Source of the DNA: a bacterium
GTDB lineage: Bacteria > Bacillota > Bacilli > Lactobacillales > Streptococcaceae
Assembly: GCA_905221505.1 (NCBI GenBank)
Contig: CAJNDL010000013.1
Span: 1-43,155, forward strand
Direction: 5' to 3'
Length of the DNA stretch: 43,155 nt
This document shows, piece after piece, positions 7,554 to 16,731 of this stretch. Positions within the stretch are counted from its first letter, which is position 1, and each line of letters starts with the position of its first letter. A program made the translations under genes and the position numbers. The notes below the pieces were generated by a model. The model did not search any database. It had not been told where the DNA came from and was given only the letters and a program-made list of their open reading frames with translations.

Positions 7554-8483
7554 ATGAAAAAATTAGGTACATTACTCGTTCTCTTTCTTTCCGTCATTGC
7601 TCTTGTAGCATGTGCTAGCGGAAAAAAAGATGCAGCTTCTGGTCAAAAACTAAAAGTTGTTGCTACAAACTCAATCATCGCTGATATTACTAAAAATATT
7701 GCTGGTGACAAGATTGATCTTCACAGTATCGTTCCTGTTGGCCAAGACCCACACGAATACGAACCACTTCCTGAAGATGTCAAGAAAACTTCTGAGGCAG
7801 ACCTCATTTTCTATAACGGTATCAACCTTGAAACAGGTGGCAATGCTTGGTTTACAAAATTGGTAGAAAATGCCAAGAAAACTGAAAACAAAGACTACTT
7901 TGCAGTCAGCGAAGGCGTTGATGTTATCTACCTTGAAGGCCAAAACGAAAAAGGCAAAGAAGACCCACACGCTTGGCTCAACCTTGAAAACGGTATGATC
8001 TTTGCTAAAAATATCGCAAAACAATTGAGCGCGAAAGACCCTAGCAATAAGGAATTCTACGAAAAAAATCTCAAAGAATATACTGATAAGCTAGACAAAC
8101 TTGATAAGGAAGCTAAAGAGAAATTTAACAACATCCCTGCTGAGAAAAAACTCATCGTAACCAGCGAAGGATGCTTCAAATACTTCTCTAAAGCCTATGG
8201 TGTCCCAAGTGCCTACATCTGGGAAATCAACACTGAAGAAGAAGGAACTCCTGACCAAATCAAGACCTTGGTTGAAAAACTTCGCCAAACAAAAACTCCT
8301 TCACTCTTTGTAGAATCAAGTGTGGATGACCGTCCAATGAAAACTGTTTCTCAAGACACAAACATCCCAATCTACGCACAAATCTTTACTGACTCTATCG
8401 CAGAACAAGGTAAAGAAGGTGACAGCTACTATAACATGATGAAATACAACCTTGATAAGATTGCTGAAGGATTGGCAAAATAA
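7554..8483 (+). CDS. psaA: Manganese-binding surface lipoprotein
   Basis: A 309-residue cluster-9 substrate-binding lipoprotein. The signal peptide ends in the lipobox LVAC, giving lipidated Cys20. All four known metal ligands are present: His67 (PHEYE), His139 (DPHAWLN), Glu205 (TSEGCF) and Asp280 (FTDSIA). It captures Mn(II), and zinc competes. The start MKKLG follows GGAGG by 6 bases; the longer frame adds four residues without reason. A BOX-type repeat begins right at the stop codon. It lies 31 bases after psaC in the same operon. Confidence 0.98.
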   Translation: MKKLGTLLVLFLSVIALVACASGKKDAASGQKLKVVATNSIIADITKNIAGDKIDLHSIVPVGQDPHEYEPLPEDVKKTSEADLIFYNGINLETGGNAWFTKLVENAKKTENKDYFAVSEGVDVIYLEGQNEKGKEDPHAWLNLENGMIFAKNIAKQLSAKDPSNKEFYEKNLKEYTDKLDKLDKEAKEKFNNIPAEKKLIVTSEGCFKYFSKAYGVPSAYIWEINTEEEGTPDQIKTLVEKLRQTKTPSLFVESSVDDRPMKTVSQDTNIPIYAQIFTDSIAEQGKEGDSYYNMMKYNLDKIAEGLAK

Positions 8484-8588
8484 TACTCTTCGAAAATCAA
8501 ATTCAAACCACGTCAGCGTCGCCTTGCCGTACTCAAGTACAGCCTGTGGCTAGCTTCCTAGTTTGCTCTTTGATTTTCATTGAGTATA
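8483..8588 (+). repeat. BOX-type repeat (A-C form, no boxB) after psaA
   Basis: About 106 bp beginning TACTCTTCGAAAATC and ending TTTTCATTGAGTATA. The ends are complementary and the middle has a CTTGCCGTACTCAAGTACAG core. I recognise the outer parts as boxA and boxC of the pneumococcal BOX family. A second copy, same orientation relative to its host gene, is at 38628-38735. Confidence 0.85.
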
Positions 8589-8596
8589 AGCCTCTG

Positions 8597-8632
8597 AAAA
8601 ACGTCATTCTCACACGTGAGATGACGTTTTTT
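8597..8632 (+). terminator. Terminator between psaA and tpx
   Basis: AAAACGTCAT-T-CTCA pairs with TGAG-ATGACGTTTT around a CACG loop and is followed by a T run. It probably ends most psaBCA transcripts, leaving tpx to readthrough or its own promoter. Confidence 0.8.
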
Positions 8633-8713
8633 CTATGCCCATATTTCCAGTCAAATCATTGGAAAATTCTGACTGTTTCAGCTAAAATGGAAGAAAAAAG
8701 ATTGGAGTATCTT

Positions 8714-9205
8714 ATGGTAACTTTTCTCGGAAATCCTGTGAGCTTTACAGGTAAACAACTACAAGTCGGCGACAAGGCACTTGATTTTTCACTCACTACA
8801 ACAGACCTTTCTAAAAAATCTCTATCTGATTTTGATGGGAAGAAAAAAGTTTTGAGTGTCGTTCCTTCTATCGATACAGGTATCTGTTCAACTCAAACGC
8901 GTCGCTTTAATGAAGAACTGGCTGGACTGGACAACACGGTCGTATTGACTGTTTCAATGGACCTCCCTTTTGCCCAAAAACGTTGGTGTGGTGCTGAAGG
9001 TATTGAAAATGCCATCATGCTCTCGGACTATTTCGACCATTCCTTTGGACGTGATTATGCCCTCTTAATCAATGAGTGGCACCTATTGGCACGCGCAGTC
9101 TTTGTCCTCGATACTGACAATACCATTCGCTACGTTGAATACGTGGACAATATCAACTCTGAACCAAACTTCGAAGCCGCAATTGTAGCTGCTAAAGAAC
9201 TATAG
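8714..9205 (+). CDS. tpx: Thiol peroxidase
   Basis: A 163-residue atypical 2-Cys peroxiredoxin. The peroxidatic Cys58 lies in DTGICSTQT and the resolving Cys92 in KRWCGAEG. It reduces hydrogen and organic peroxides using thioredoxin. Also called psaD because it follows psaBCA. The true start is the ATG at 8714 with GGAG 6 bases upstream; the open frame runs back to 8546 through the terminator and BOX repeat, which cannot be coding. Lying next to manganese uptake fits a shared role in peroxide defence, since these bacteria make much H2O2. Confidence 0.96.
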   Translation: MVTFLGNPVSFTGKQLQVGDKALDFSLTTTDLSKKSLSDFDGKKKVLSVVPSIDTGICSTQTRRFNEELAGLDNTVVLTVSMDLPFAQKRWCGAEGIENAIMLSDYFDHSFGRDYALLINEWHLLARAVFVLDTDNTIRYVEYVDNINSEPNFEAAIVAAKEL

Positions 9206-9207
9206 AA

Positions 9208-9259
9208 AAAAATCCTCTGTCACAAAGAGTTTCCTGCTCTTTGAAACGGAGGATTTTTG
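9208..9259. terminator. Bidirectional terminator between tpx and the ABC permease
   Basis: Nested hairpin: AAAATCCTC/GAGGATTTT outside and CAAAGAG/CTCTTTG inside, with A and T runs on either side, between convergent genes. Confidence 0.85.
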
Positions 9260-9299
9260 AATACTAGTAAATAAAAGTTCAATCAGAAAAACAATCGCC

Positions 9300-12008
9300 T
9301 TACTCTACAGATTTCAAGGCTTCTAACATATCAACTTTTCTCAGATGATGATTGACAAAGAAACCAAGTACAGTCAAAATGATGCTTACTGCTGCTACTG
9401 GGATTACGTAGACCTCCCAACCTACCTGTGGATAAAAGAGAATAGTCGCAGGCGAAATCATTTGAATCAAAAACTGGTGTAAATAGAAACCTGAGAGCAG
9501 ACCAAGTACGATTCCCACAAGAGATAGTACAATCGTCTCACGGTAAATGTAGAGGGTGACTTCCTTATTATGAAAACCAAGCACCTTGATAGTGGAGAGT
9601 TCACGGATTCTCTCAGCCACGTTGATATTGGTCAGATTGTAAAGGATAACGATAGCTAATAGAACTGATACAATAACTAAGATGGTCATGGTCTGATTGA
9701 GTGAACTTGCGACCGAGTCAAAGAGTCGAATGGCTGAAGCATTCTGGACGACGCTAGACACCGCAGCTTGATTCATAAGCAAGCCTGCCTGCCTTTCGAT
9801 ACTAGGCGCACTAGTATCCTTTAGCGTAACCAAATAAGTGTTGGCTTGGGGTAGCTGTCCGTAAAGTTGCTCATAACTGGCTTGACTCATATAAATAAAG
9901 TGACCAACGTAGTTCTCAGCAATGGCAGCGACCTTTAGTTCCTTACCTTCAATTTCTAGTGTCTGTCCAGCCTTGACACCTGCCAGCTGGGCTAGTTTAG
10001 CTGTAATAACGACGCCATCGTTTAATGTCAGCTCCTGCTGATGATTTTGCAGATGGATAAAGGGTGTCAAATCCTCCTTCTCTGTCATCATAAGGGTAAT
10101 GGTCTGAAGGCCAGCCTTGCCTTTGAAATCCTTGTCTAGAGTCTTAGAATAAATTTTCTGGTAGGCTTGGATATCCTGCCCTTTCAACACTTCTTCTAGC
10201 TCTTCTTTTTCCTGATTGGTCGCACTAGGATTTTCAGAGACAATCATTTGATACTGTTGGATTTGTTGAAACTGTCTAGACGGAACTCCTGCTACAGAGG
10301 ATTGGATTCCCAAGCCTGCAAAGAGCAGAGCGACTGAACCTGCCACACCAAAGATTGTCATCAACATTCGCTGTTTATAACGGAAGATATTGCGGGCTGT
10401 TACCTTATGGGCAAAACTGAGACGACGCCAGATAAAACCGATGCGCTCTAGTAAGATTTTAGCTCCTTTGACAGGTGGTTTAGGCAGTAAAAGTTGGGCT
10501 GCTTCGTCGTGAAGTTCCTTCCTAGCCACCAGATAGGCTGGTAACACACTCGCCAACCAACTCAGACCAAGTGCCAGTAAACTATAGCTCCAATAGAACT
10601 GAATCTGGGTTTCTCCCACCACCATGCCTTTTGTAATGACACTTGAAATCACACTGGCTAGCAAATAATGACCAAGTATACTGCCTAGAGCTGTTCCGAC
10701 AGTCCCAGCTACTAGACCGTAAAGGAGAAACTTGGCGATAATATCCTTACTACGATAGCCCAAGGCCTTAAAAATCCCTGCATGAGTTCGCTCTTCATCC
10801 ACAAAACGAGTCATGGTGGTAAAGGTTACCATAGCTGCTACGGCATAAAGTACCACAGGAAAGATATTGCCCACTGCCCGAATACTGGCTGAAGCATTGC
10901 TGTACATGAGATAGCCTTGAACGCCAGGCATGGTCTGACGATTATATACTTGATACTTGGGCTCAGCCAAATCATCCAAGACTTGCTGATGTTTGTCTAA
11001 TTTTTCCTTTTCTTGGACTAGATTTTGTTCAGCCTGCTTTAGTTTATCTTCTTCCTTGCTTAATTCCTGCTTCGCTTGGGTAAGTTGAGCACGGACCTGC
11101 TCTCTCTGAGCTTGAGGCAGCAAGGCTAATTGACTTTCCTGAGCCTGTAAACGAGCTTGAGCAGTTGCTAAACGACGCTTGCCTTCCTGCAAATTACCCT
11201 GTGCTTGGTCAAGTGTCTCTTGCCCCTTATCGATAGATTCTTGTCCTTCTTTTTTCAAGACTTGCAGACGTGCCTTGCCATTATCTGATAAAGCTTGTTC
11301 AAGGTCTTCCTGATGTTGCTTGGATTTTTCTTCATAAGCTGATGAAAAGGCATTTAAACCTGCTAAATCTTGATATTTCAAACGACCTATATTGTAGACT
11401 TTCTGATCAAACTGGCTAGGCAAAATCACCCCGTAGGCTGTCAGAGTCCCACTTCCACTTCCTGAGTATCCCATATCTCGCTGGGAGAGGATTTCAGCTG
11501 AATCCACAAAACCAGTAATGGTAAAAGTATGGTCTTTTAAAGAGGAATGACTGCCTTCTTTTTCTTTAAAACTAATCTCCTGTCCTAATAGATATTGCCC
11601 TTGCAGATGACTGGCCAAAGCAATTTCCTGGTCTGACTGCGGAAGTCGTCCCTCTCTTAGCTGAAAGGTTGAAATTCGCTCTGGTTTGGAGTACAGCCGA
11701 ATAGCATCCTGGCCATTATCCATAGCCACATCTGTCAAATAGCCAAACTCGACCTCTGCGCCCTCTATATGTTCTAGTTCTTTTTGATCTGCTTGATCCA
11801 AACCATAGTTAGACATGACTGCCAAATCCAAGGTTTTAGCAGTTCTTAAATAGTCATTAGCTGTCTCCTCCATATTGGGGCTGGTTACTTTGAGACCTAC
11901 TAGGGCTAGAGAGCCCAACATCATCAATGTCAAAATAGATAAAAAACGCCCCTTGGAGCCTGTAAAGGACTGAATTAAGTCCTTCCAATAAGTTTTTCGC
12001 TTAATCAT
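9300..12008 (-). CDS. FtsX/MacB-type ABC permease with extracellular coiled coil
   Basis: A 902-residue permease with two FtsX-like membrane domains (about residues 370-480 and 775-900), a first membrane segment near 20-40, and a long extracellular region. Residues about 205-340 are Gln/Glu/Lys-rich with heptad character (KRRLATAQARLQAQE, KLKQAEQNLVQEKEK), a coiled coil. Such type VII ABC systems do not transport through the membrane in the usual way but transmit ATP-driven motion to the outside, moving lipids or peptides or activating hydrolases. The substrate is unknown. Start MIKRKTYW has GGAG 7 bases upstream and lies 1 base after the ATPase stop. A homologous pair is at this place in pneumococci. 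Confidence 0.85.
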   Translation of the reverse strand: MIKRKTYWKDLIQSFTGSKGRFLSILTLMMLGSLALVGLKVTSPNMEETANDYLRTAKTLDLAVMSNYGLDQADQKELEHIEGAEVEFGYLTDVAMDNGQDAIRLYSKPERISTFQLREGRLPQSDQEIALASHLQGQYLLGQEISFKEKEGSHSSLKDHTFTITGFVDSAEILSQRDMGYSGSGSGTLTAYGVILPSQFDQKVYNIGRLKYQDLAGLNAFSSAYEEKSKQHQEDLEQALSDNGKARLQVLKKEGQESIDKGQETLDQAQGNLQEGKRRLATAQARLQAQESQLALLPQAQREQVRAQLTQAKQELSKEEDKLKQAEQNLVQEKEKLDKHQQVLDDLAEPKYQVYNRQTMPGVQGYLMYSNASASIRAVGNIFPVVLYAVAAMVTFTTMTRFVDEERTHAGIFKALGYRSKDIIAKFLLYGLVAGTVGTALGSILGHYLLASVISSVITKGMVVGETQIQFYWSYSLLALGLSWLASVLPAYLVARKELHDEAAQLLLPKPPVKGAKILLERIGFIWRRLSFAHKVTARNIFRYKQRMLMTIFGVAGSVALLFAGLGIQSSVAGVPSRQFQQIQQYQMIVSENPSATNQEKEELEEVLKGQDIQAYQKIYSKTLDKDFKGKAGLQTITLMMTEKEDLTPFIHLQNHQQELTLNDGVVITAKLAQLAGVKAGQTLEIEGKELKVAAIAENYVGHFIYMSQASYEQLYGQLPQANTYLVTLKDTSAPSIERQAGLLMNQAAVSSVVQNASAIRLFDSVASSLNQTMTILVIVSVLLAIVILYNLTNINVAERIRELSTIKVLGFHNKEVTLYIYRETIVLSLVGIVLGLLSGFYLHQFLIQMISPATILFYPQVGWEVYVIPVAAVSIILTVLGFFVNHHLRKVDMLEALKSVE

Positions 12009-12009
12009 G

Positions 12010-12711
12010 CTAGTACTCCAAACTGTCAATATCCTGAGCCTGCTGGTTGATCACCACATCCTTGACACTAGCATCATGCATATGAATCACGCGATCCGCA
12101 ATAGGAGCTAGCGCGCTATTATGGGTCACGATAATCACCGTCGCTCCCTTTTGACGAGACATATCTTGGAGAATCTTCAAGACTTGCTTACCCGTCTGAT
12201 AATCCAAGGCTCCAGTAGGTTCATCACAAAGGAGGATTTTAGGATTTTTAGCTACCGCGCGTGCAATGGAGACTCGCTGTTGCTCCCCTCCAGAAAGCTG
12301 TGCTGGAAAATTATTGAGACGATGAGCCAGACCTACATCTGTCAAAACCTGCTCAGGATCCAAGGCATCTGTCACGATTTCAGAAGCCAGTTCCACATTT
12401 TCCTTAGCTGTCAGATTGGACACTAGATTGTAAAACTGAAAAACAAAACCGACATCATTTCTACGGTAATTGGTTCGCTGGTGGGAACTATAGTCTGCAA
12501 TATTGACACCATCAATCCAGATTTGCCCCTCGTCATTGGTATCCATTCCCCCAAGAAGGTTAAGAACCGTTGACTTGCCTGCACCTGATGCACCAAGGAT
12601 AATCACCAGCTCTCCTTTTTCAATCTCAAAATTCACATCACGATTGGCCACAATCTCCGTGTCACCAACCTGATAACGTTTGTAACAGTGTTTCATCTCA
12701 ATATAAGCCAT
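12010..12711 (-). CDS. ABC transporter ATP-binding protein (MacB/LolD type)
   Basis: A 233-residue ATPase: Walker [10 protein letters not shown] (40-48), signature LSGGE (139-143), Walker [13 protein letters not shown] (159-170) and switch His in IIVTHN. The DEPTGALD form is typical of LolD/MacB/FtsE-like ATPases that work with FtsX permeases. I start at MAYIEMKH because a GAGGG site lies 8 bases upstream; three more codons upstream begin with GTG. It is the partner of the next gene, with only 1 base between them. Confidence 0.9.
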   Translation of the reverse strand: MAYIEMKHCYKRYQVGDTEIVANRDVNFEIEKGELVIILGASGAGKSTVLNLLGGMDTNDEGQIWIDGVNIADYSSHQRTNYRRNDVGFVFQFYNLVSNLTAKENVELASEIVTDALDPEQVLTDVGLAHRLNNFPAQLSGGEQQRVSIARAVAKNPKILLCDEPTGALDYQTGKQVLKILQDMSRQKGATVIIVTHNSALAPIADRVIHMHDASVKDVVINQQAQDIDSLEY

Positions 12712-12802
12712 CAGACTCACCCTCTCTCAAACAAATTACTTCCTATTACCATTATAACGCTTTTTCAACTAGTTGGAAACTGCTTACATTCTCAAATCCT
12801 TC

Positions 12803-12830
12803 AAAAAAGGCAGTCTCAAACCACTGCCTT
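12803..12830 (-). terminator. Terminator after the GH95 gene
   Basis: On the minus strand AAGGCAGT and ACTGCCTT form a stem followed by TTTTTT, 12 bases past the stop codon of the fucosidase. Confidence 0.8.
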
Positions 12831-12841
12831 CCATTATCTTC

Positions 12842-15253
12842 TTAAAAATAAAACTGAACAAAATCGCCTTTTGCTGTCGCTACTGAAATACAATCTTTCC
12901 CCATGCAATTCACTTTTGCTTTTTCTTGATTGACTTCAATTACACTTTTTTCAATACCTGGATAAGAGACTCGCAAATCTCCTCCACTTCTTGATAAAAT
13001 GGTCATCTGTAAGAGTTTTTTATCCTCCCACTGCATGCTCACTTCAAAATGTCCACGTGCCATTAAGCCTGAAACAGAACCTGTTGACCAGGCATCAGGT
13101 AGGGCAGCTAGAGGCACCAGATAAGCTGTATGAGACTGGAGTAACATTTCTGCCATGCCACTAGTAGCACCAAAATTACCATCTATCTGAAAAGGTGGAT
13201 GGCTACACCAAAGATTGAGCAAGGTGGATGTCTTTAACTGCTCTGCTAATAATTTATGGGCTCGATTGCCATCTCCCAAACGTGCCCAGAGATTGATCTT
13301 ATTAGCCTTGGACCAGCCTGTTCCTCCATCTCCACGATCATTGAGACTAGCACGCGCCGCATCAAGATACTCTTGTCCCTTATAGCTAAAGAGAGTTCCA
13401 GGATAGAGCCCCACCAGATGGGAAGCGTGCCGGTGTTGGGCCTCCACCTTCTCATTTTGAAAATGCTGTTCTTCCTCCTCATACCACTCCCTGATTCGAC
13501 CAGATTGAGTAATTTGCAGAGGATTTAGTAAATCAAATTTTTCTTTGACTTCAGTCAACAAGTCCTCATCCAGCCCCAATTCTTGAGCAGCCTGAATAAA
13601 ATCATGAAATAATTGCCAAATCAGAGATTGGTCGTAGGTATTGCCAATCGAAATCGGCCCATGTTCTGGAGAATAAGACGGAGAAGATACCCAACGCTGG
13701 GCCTCCTTATCCTCATGTAAAAAAGAATTCCAAAAACGAACCGTTTCCCTCAACATGGGATAAATTTTCTCCCTGAGATAGTCTTGGTCCCTGTAAAATG
13801 AGTAGGCTTCATAAACCGTTTGCATCATCCACGCATTGGCAGCTGGTGACCAGCCCCAGTAGTAGTCCCAACCAGGTGCCGTCCAGCCAAAAGGAGTCGC
13901 TTGGGTATGGACCAACCAACCATTCTCCTCACCTTCCTGAGAGACGATTCCTGCATACCTTGCAGCTGCTAGGCGACCATAGACACGCAAATCATCGATA
14001 TAGTTGATGACCGGAAAGGCCGTTTCTAAGAGGTTAGTCACATAGGCTGGCCAATAATTCATCTGCAGATTGATATTCAAGTGATAATCTGAATTCCAAG
14101 GAGGATTGTCGACCGCATTCCAGACACCTTGCAGGTTAGCTGGTAGCGCATCTGGGCAATCTCTGGACGAACTAATCAATAAATACCGCCCATACTGGAA
14201 GAACAGCTCCTCCAAAGCCTGCCCCTCTTGTGGCTTATAATTTTTTAACAAATCATCTGTAGTGGATGCGTCAACTTCGGCCCCCAAATCCAATTGAACA
14301 CGCTGAAATAAAGCTTGGTAGTCCTGAATATGCCTGGATTTCAATTGGTCATAGCCCTTTTCTTTAGCTGTGTCCACCAAGTCTATCACCTGCTGCTCCA
14401 AATCTAGTTCCTTGCGATAATTGCTAGCAGGATTTTGGGCAAAATCCGTCTTAGCTGCCAAGAAAAGATTGGCATAACTGGCTCCTGATATCTGAACCTT
14501 ATCTGACCTGACTCTAATGTCTCCATCCGTTTGCCAAGCGAGACAGCCAGCAAACCGCAGATCATTATCCTTAACTCTTCCCTTCATAAAGATATGAGAA
14601 TCAGTGATATCCAGCTGGCATTCCTTGTAATCAGATTTTTTCTGCTCATACTTTCCATCAGAAGCCAAATCACGGGTCAAGGACAGTTCTATAGTAAAAT
14701 CTAGAATTTCCGATCCTTCCTTAGTAAAGCGTTGAACCAAGAGATCATCTGGAAAACTGGCAAAGGCTTCACGTTCAAATCTCGTTCCCTTATAGTCATA
14801 AGAAGTCGTAGCCAGCGCCTTACTGATATTCAGCTGTCTCTGGTAATCCGTCACCTGAGACAAAGTCGTGCCTTGTAGGCTGAACTCAATGAAAATATCT
14901 CCAAAAGATAGATAGGTTCCATATTGACTCGTTTTTGGCCCGACTAGGTGCTGCTCAGCCAATTCCTTAGCCCGATTGTAATCTCTCTTTTCCAAAGCCT
15001 GCCGAATTTCAGCTAAAAAACCATACTGGTCCTGAAGATTTCCACCCTGATAATCTGAACTATCAGGAAGGGGACCACCAGACCAGAGACTTTTTTCATT
15101 GAATTGAATCCGCTCAGCACCTATAAGCCCAAATACTTTAGCACCTAAAGAACCATTGCCTATCGGTAAAGCCTCTTCTTCCCAGCCCTTGTAAGTGGTT
15201 GAAGCTGGTTGCTTGTAGGCCAATATATAATCTTGTTTTTTATTCCTTATCAT
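12842..15253 (-). CDS. Glycoside hydrolase family 95, probable alpha-L-fucosidase
   Basis: An 803-residue protein of GH95, inverting enzymes that mostly release alpha-1,2-linked L-fucose (some act on galactose). Visible family features are the N-terminal PIGNGSLGAKVFG, the catalytic-domain HLNINLQMNYWPAYVTN with its essential Asn residues, SPEHGP around the presumed general-acid Glu, and QIDGNFGATSGMAEML with the conserved Asp. There is no signal peptide or cell-wall anchor, so it should act on imported oligosaccharides. No fucose transporter or fucose pathway gene is adjacent. Start at 15253 is the first ATG but has a poor ribosome site. A pneumococcal homologue lies at the same place next to gpmA. 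Confidence 0.88.
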   Translation of the reverse strand: MIRNKKQDYILAYKQPASTTYKGWEEEALPIGNGSLGAKVFGLIGAERIQFNEKSLWSGGPLPDSSDYQGGNLQDQYGFLAEIRQALEKRDYNRAKELAEQHLVGPKTSQYGTYLSFGDIFIEFSLQGTTLSQVTDYQRQLNISKALATTSYDYKGTRFEREAFASFPDDLLVQRFTKEGSEILDFTIELSLTRDLASDGKYEQKKSDYKECQLDITDSHIFMKGRVKDNDLRFAGCLAWQTDGDIRVRSDKVQISGASYANLFLAAKTDFAQNPASNYRKELDLEQQVIDLVDTAKEKGYDQLKSRHIQDYQALFQRVQLDLGAEVDASTTDDLLKNYKPQEGQALEELFFQYGRYLLISSSRDCPDALPANLQGVWNAVDNPPWNSDYHLNINLQMNYWPAYVTNLLETAFPVINYIDDLRVYGRLAAARYAGIVSQEGEENGWLVHTQATPFGWTAPGWDYYWGWSPAANAWMMQTVYEAYSFYRDQDYLREKIYPMLRETVRFWNSFLHEDKEAQRWVSSPSYSPEHGPISIGNTYDQSLIWQLFHDFIQAAQELGLDEDLLTEVKEKFDLLNPLQITQSGRIREWYEEEEQHFQNEKVEAQHRHASHLVGLYPGTLFSYKGQEYLDAARASLNDRGDGGTGWSKANKINLWARLGDGNRAHKLLAEQLKTSTLLNLWCSHPPFQIDGNFGATSGMAEMLLQSHTAYLVPLAALPDAWSTGSVSGLMARGHFEVSMQWEDKKLLQMTILSRSGGDLRVSYPGIEKSVIEVNQEKAKVNCMGKDCISVATAKGDFVQFYF

Positions 15254-15268
15254 ACTACCATACTAACA

Positions 15269-15297
15269 TAAAAAGCCTAGAAATCAATTCTAGACTT
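15269..15297 (-). terminator. Terminator after gpmA
   Basis: The minus strand has GTCTAGAA and TTCTAGGC as a stem with a five-base loop, then TTTTT, directly after the gpmA stop codon. Confidence 0.75.
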
Positions 15298-15305
15298 ACA
15301 ATTTT

Positions 15306-15998
15306 TTATTTTCCAAGGTAGTACTCAGAAACTACGTTCAATTTTTCGTCAAATTCGAATACCAATGGTGGGAAGTTAGGGATTTCCACGTCCATGATTT
15401 CGTCATCTGACAAACCTTTGATGTGTTTTACAAGGGCACGGATTGAGTTACCGTGAGCTCCTACGAATACGTTTTTACCATCTTTAAGAGCTGGAGCGAT
15501 TTTATCTTCCCAGAATGGAAGGGCACGTTCCAAAGTCACTTTCAAGTTTTCAGCATCTGGAATTACTGAGTCGTCAAGTGAAGCGTAACGACGGTCTGTG
15601 TGAGCTGAGTGCTCATCATCACGATCCATGTTTGGAGGCAATACATCGTATGAACGACGCCAGATGTGAACTTGCTCATCACCAAATTGTTCAGCAGCTT
15701 CAGCTTTGTTTTTACCAGTCAAACCACCGTAGTGACGTTCGTTCAAGCGCCATGATTTTTCAACTGGAACCCACAATTGGTCAGAAGCTTCAAGAGCCAA
15801 GTTCGTTGTTTTGATAGCACGTTTCAATACTGAAGTGTAAGCTTGGTCAAATTCGATACCAGCTTCTTTGATCAATTTACCAGCGTCAATCGCTTGTTGT
15901 GTACCTTTTTCAGACAAATCAACATCAGCCCAACCTGTGAAAAGGTTAGCTTTGTTCCATTCAGACTCACCGTGGCGAGCAAAAACCAATTTTACCAT
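15306..15998 (-). CDS. gpmA: 2,3-bisphosphoglycerate-dependent phosphoglycerate mutase
   Basis: A 230-residue glycolytic enzyme interconverting 3- and 2-phosphoglycerate. The phosphohistidine motif [10 protein letters not shown] has the catalytic His9; the second active-site His is in [10 protein letters not shown], and ERHYGGLTG is the family motif binding the phosphate. The full length is normal for the dPGM class. Ribosome site AAAGGAG precedes the start. Codon use is strongly biased, as expected of a highly expressed gene. Confidence 0.97.
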   Translation of the reverse strand: MVKLVFARHGESEWNKANLFTGWADVDLSEKGTQQAIDAGKLIKEAGIEFDQAYTSVLKRAIKTTNLALEASDQLWVPVEKSWRLNERHYGGLTGKNKAEAAEQFGDEQVHIWRRSYDVLPPNMDRDDEHSAHTDRRYASLDDSVIPDAENLKVTLERALPFWEDKIAPALKDGKNVFVGAHGNSIRALVKHIKGLSDDEIMDVEIPNFPPLVFEFDEKLNVVSEYYLGK

Positions 15999-16087
15999 TA
16001 GATGGATTCTCCTTTAAATTTTCCGAGGTTTCCCCTCGTTTATCTATTCTATTTTACACAATTTTTCACAAAAAAGCTAGTCAAAAC

Positions 16088-16128
16088 CAAAAAGGAAAGG
16101 ACTGTTTGGCAATCCTTTTCCTTATTTT
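16088..16128 (-). terminator. Terminator after the DUF4064-like membrane protein gene
   Basis: AAGGAAAAGGA and TCCTTTCCTT form a near-perfect stem on the minus strand followed by TTTTT, immediately past the stop codon at 16129. Confidence 0.8.
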
Positions 16129-16527
16129 TTATCCTTCAACTTTGAATTTTTTGAGACTTCCTAAAAATAGTGAACCACCAATAATTGCTAGGATTCCTCC
16201 TACCCAGCCTAATACTGGAATCAAACCTACCGCGCCACCTACAATCAGAAGAACAGAAGGAGCCGAACCAACTCGCTCTTCTCCCTTATAGTAAACAATC
16301 GCGATGATTCCCAAAACAAGAATGGCTATTTTTAATACTGTTGGAAGTAGAACACCTGCTATACCTGCTGTTGCTGCAGAAGCTGTTAATTCTGAGCTTT
16401 GAGTCGCTACTGCTGTTGCTGCTGTATTGACAGCTGCAGCCAATAAGAATAATGGTGCAATTAATAAGTAAATACCACCTACTAAACCAACAATACCACT
16501 ATAAAGTGCTAAAGCTTTTGACTTCAT
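16129..16527 (-). CDS. Small four-helix membrane protein (DUF4064-like)
   Basis: A 132-residue protein with about four hydrophobic segments (near 8-35, 60-80, 92-108 and 108-125), rich in Ala, Gly and Ile. It ends in a short basic tail, KKFKVEG. The pattern resembles DUF4064 membrane proteins; function unknown. I chose the ATG at 16527 with AAAGGAG 8 bases upstream. The open frame continues 48 codons further through an AT-rich promoter-like region with poly-A tracts and no ribosome site. It is a single-gene unit. Confidence 0.75.
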   Translation of the reverse strand: MKSKALALYSGIVGLVGGIYLLIAPLFLLAAAVNTAATAVATQSSELTASAATAGIAGVLLPTVLKIAILVLGIIAIVYYKGEERVGSAPSVLLIVGGAVGLIPVLGWVGGILAIIGGSLFLGSLKKFKVEG

Positions 16528-16731
16528 AATAAATCTCCTTTTTATTTTTTTCAAATAGAATTGTATCATATTTGCTAAAAAAAAAAAAGCATTTTCTGAA
16601 ATTATAAAATAAAAACTTGCATAATATGAAATAAAATTAAGCAAATATGTGAAAAGAAATTTCCATTTCACCCTTGCTAGTCTCCTTACTTTTTGTTAGA
16701 ATGATGTCAAAAAATAAAGAAGGTTAACATT

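Noticed and set aside
8546..8713. Extended N-terminus of thiol peroxidase
   Set aside because: This stretch is BOX repeat plus terminator hairpin; the ATG at 8714 has a proper ribosome site and gives the family's normal length.
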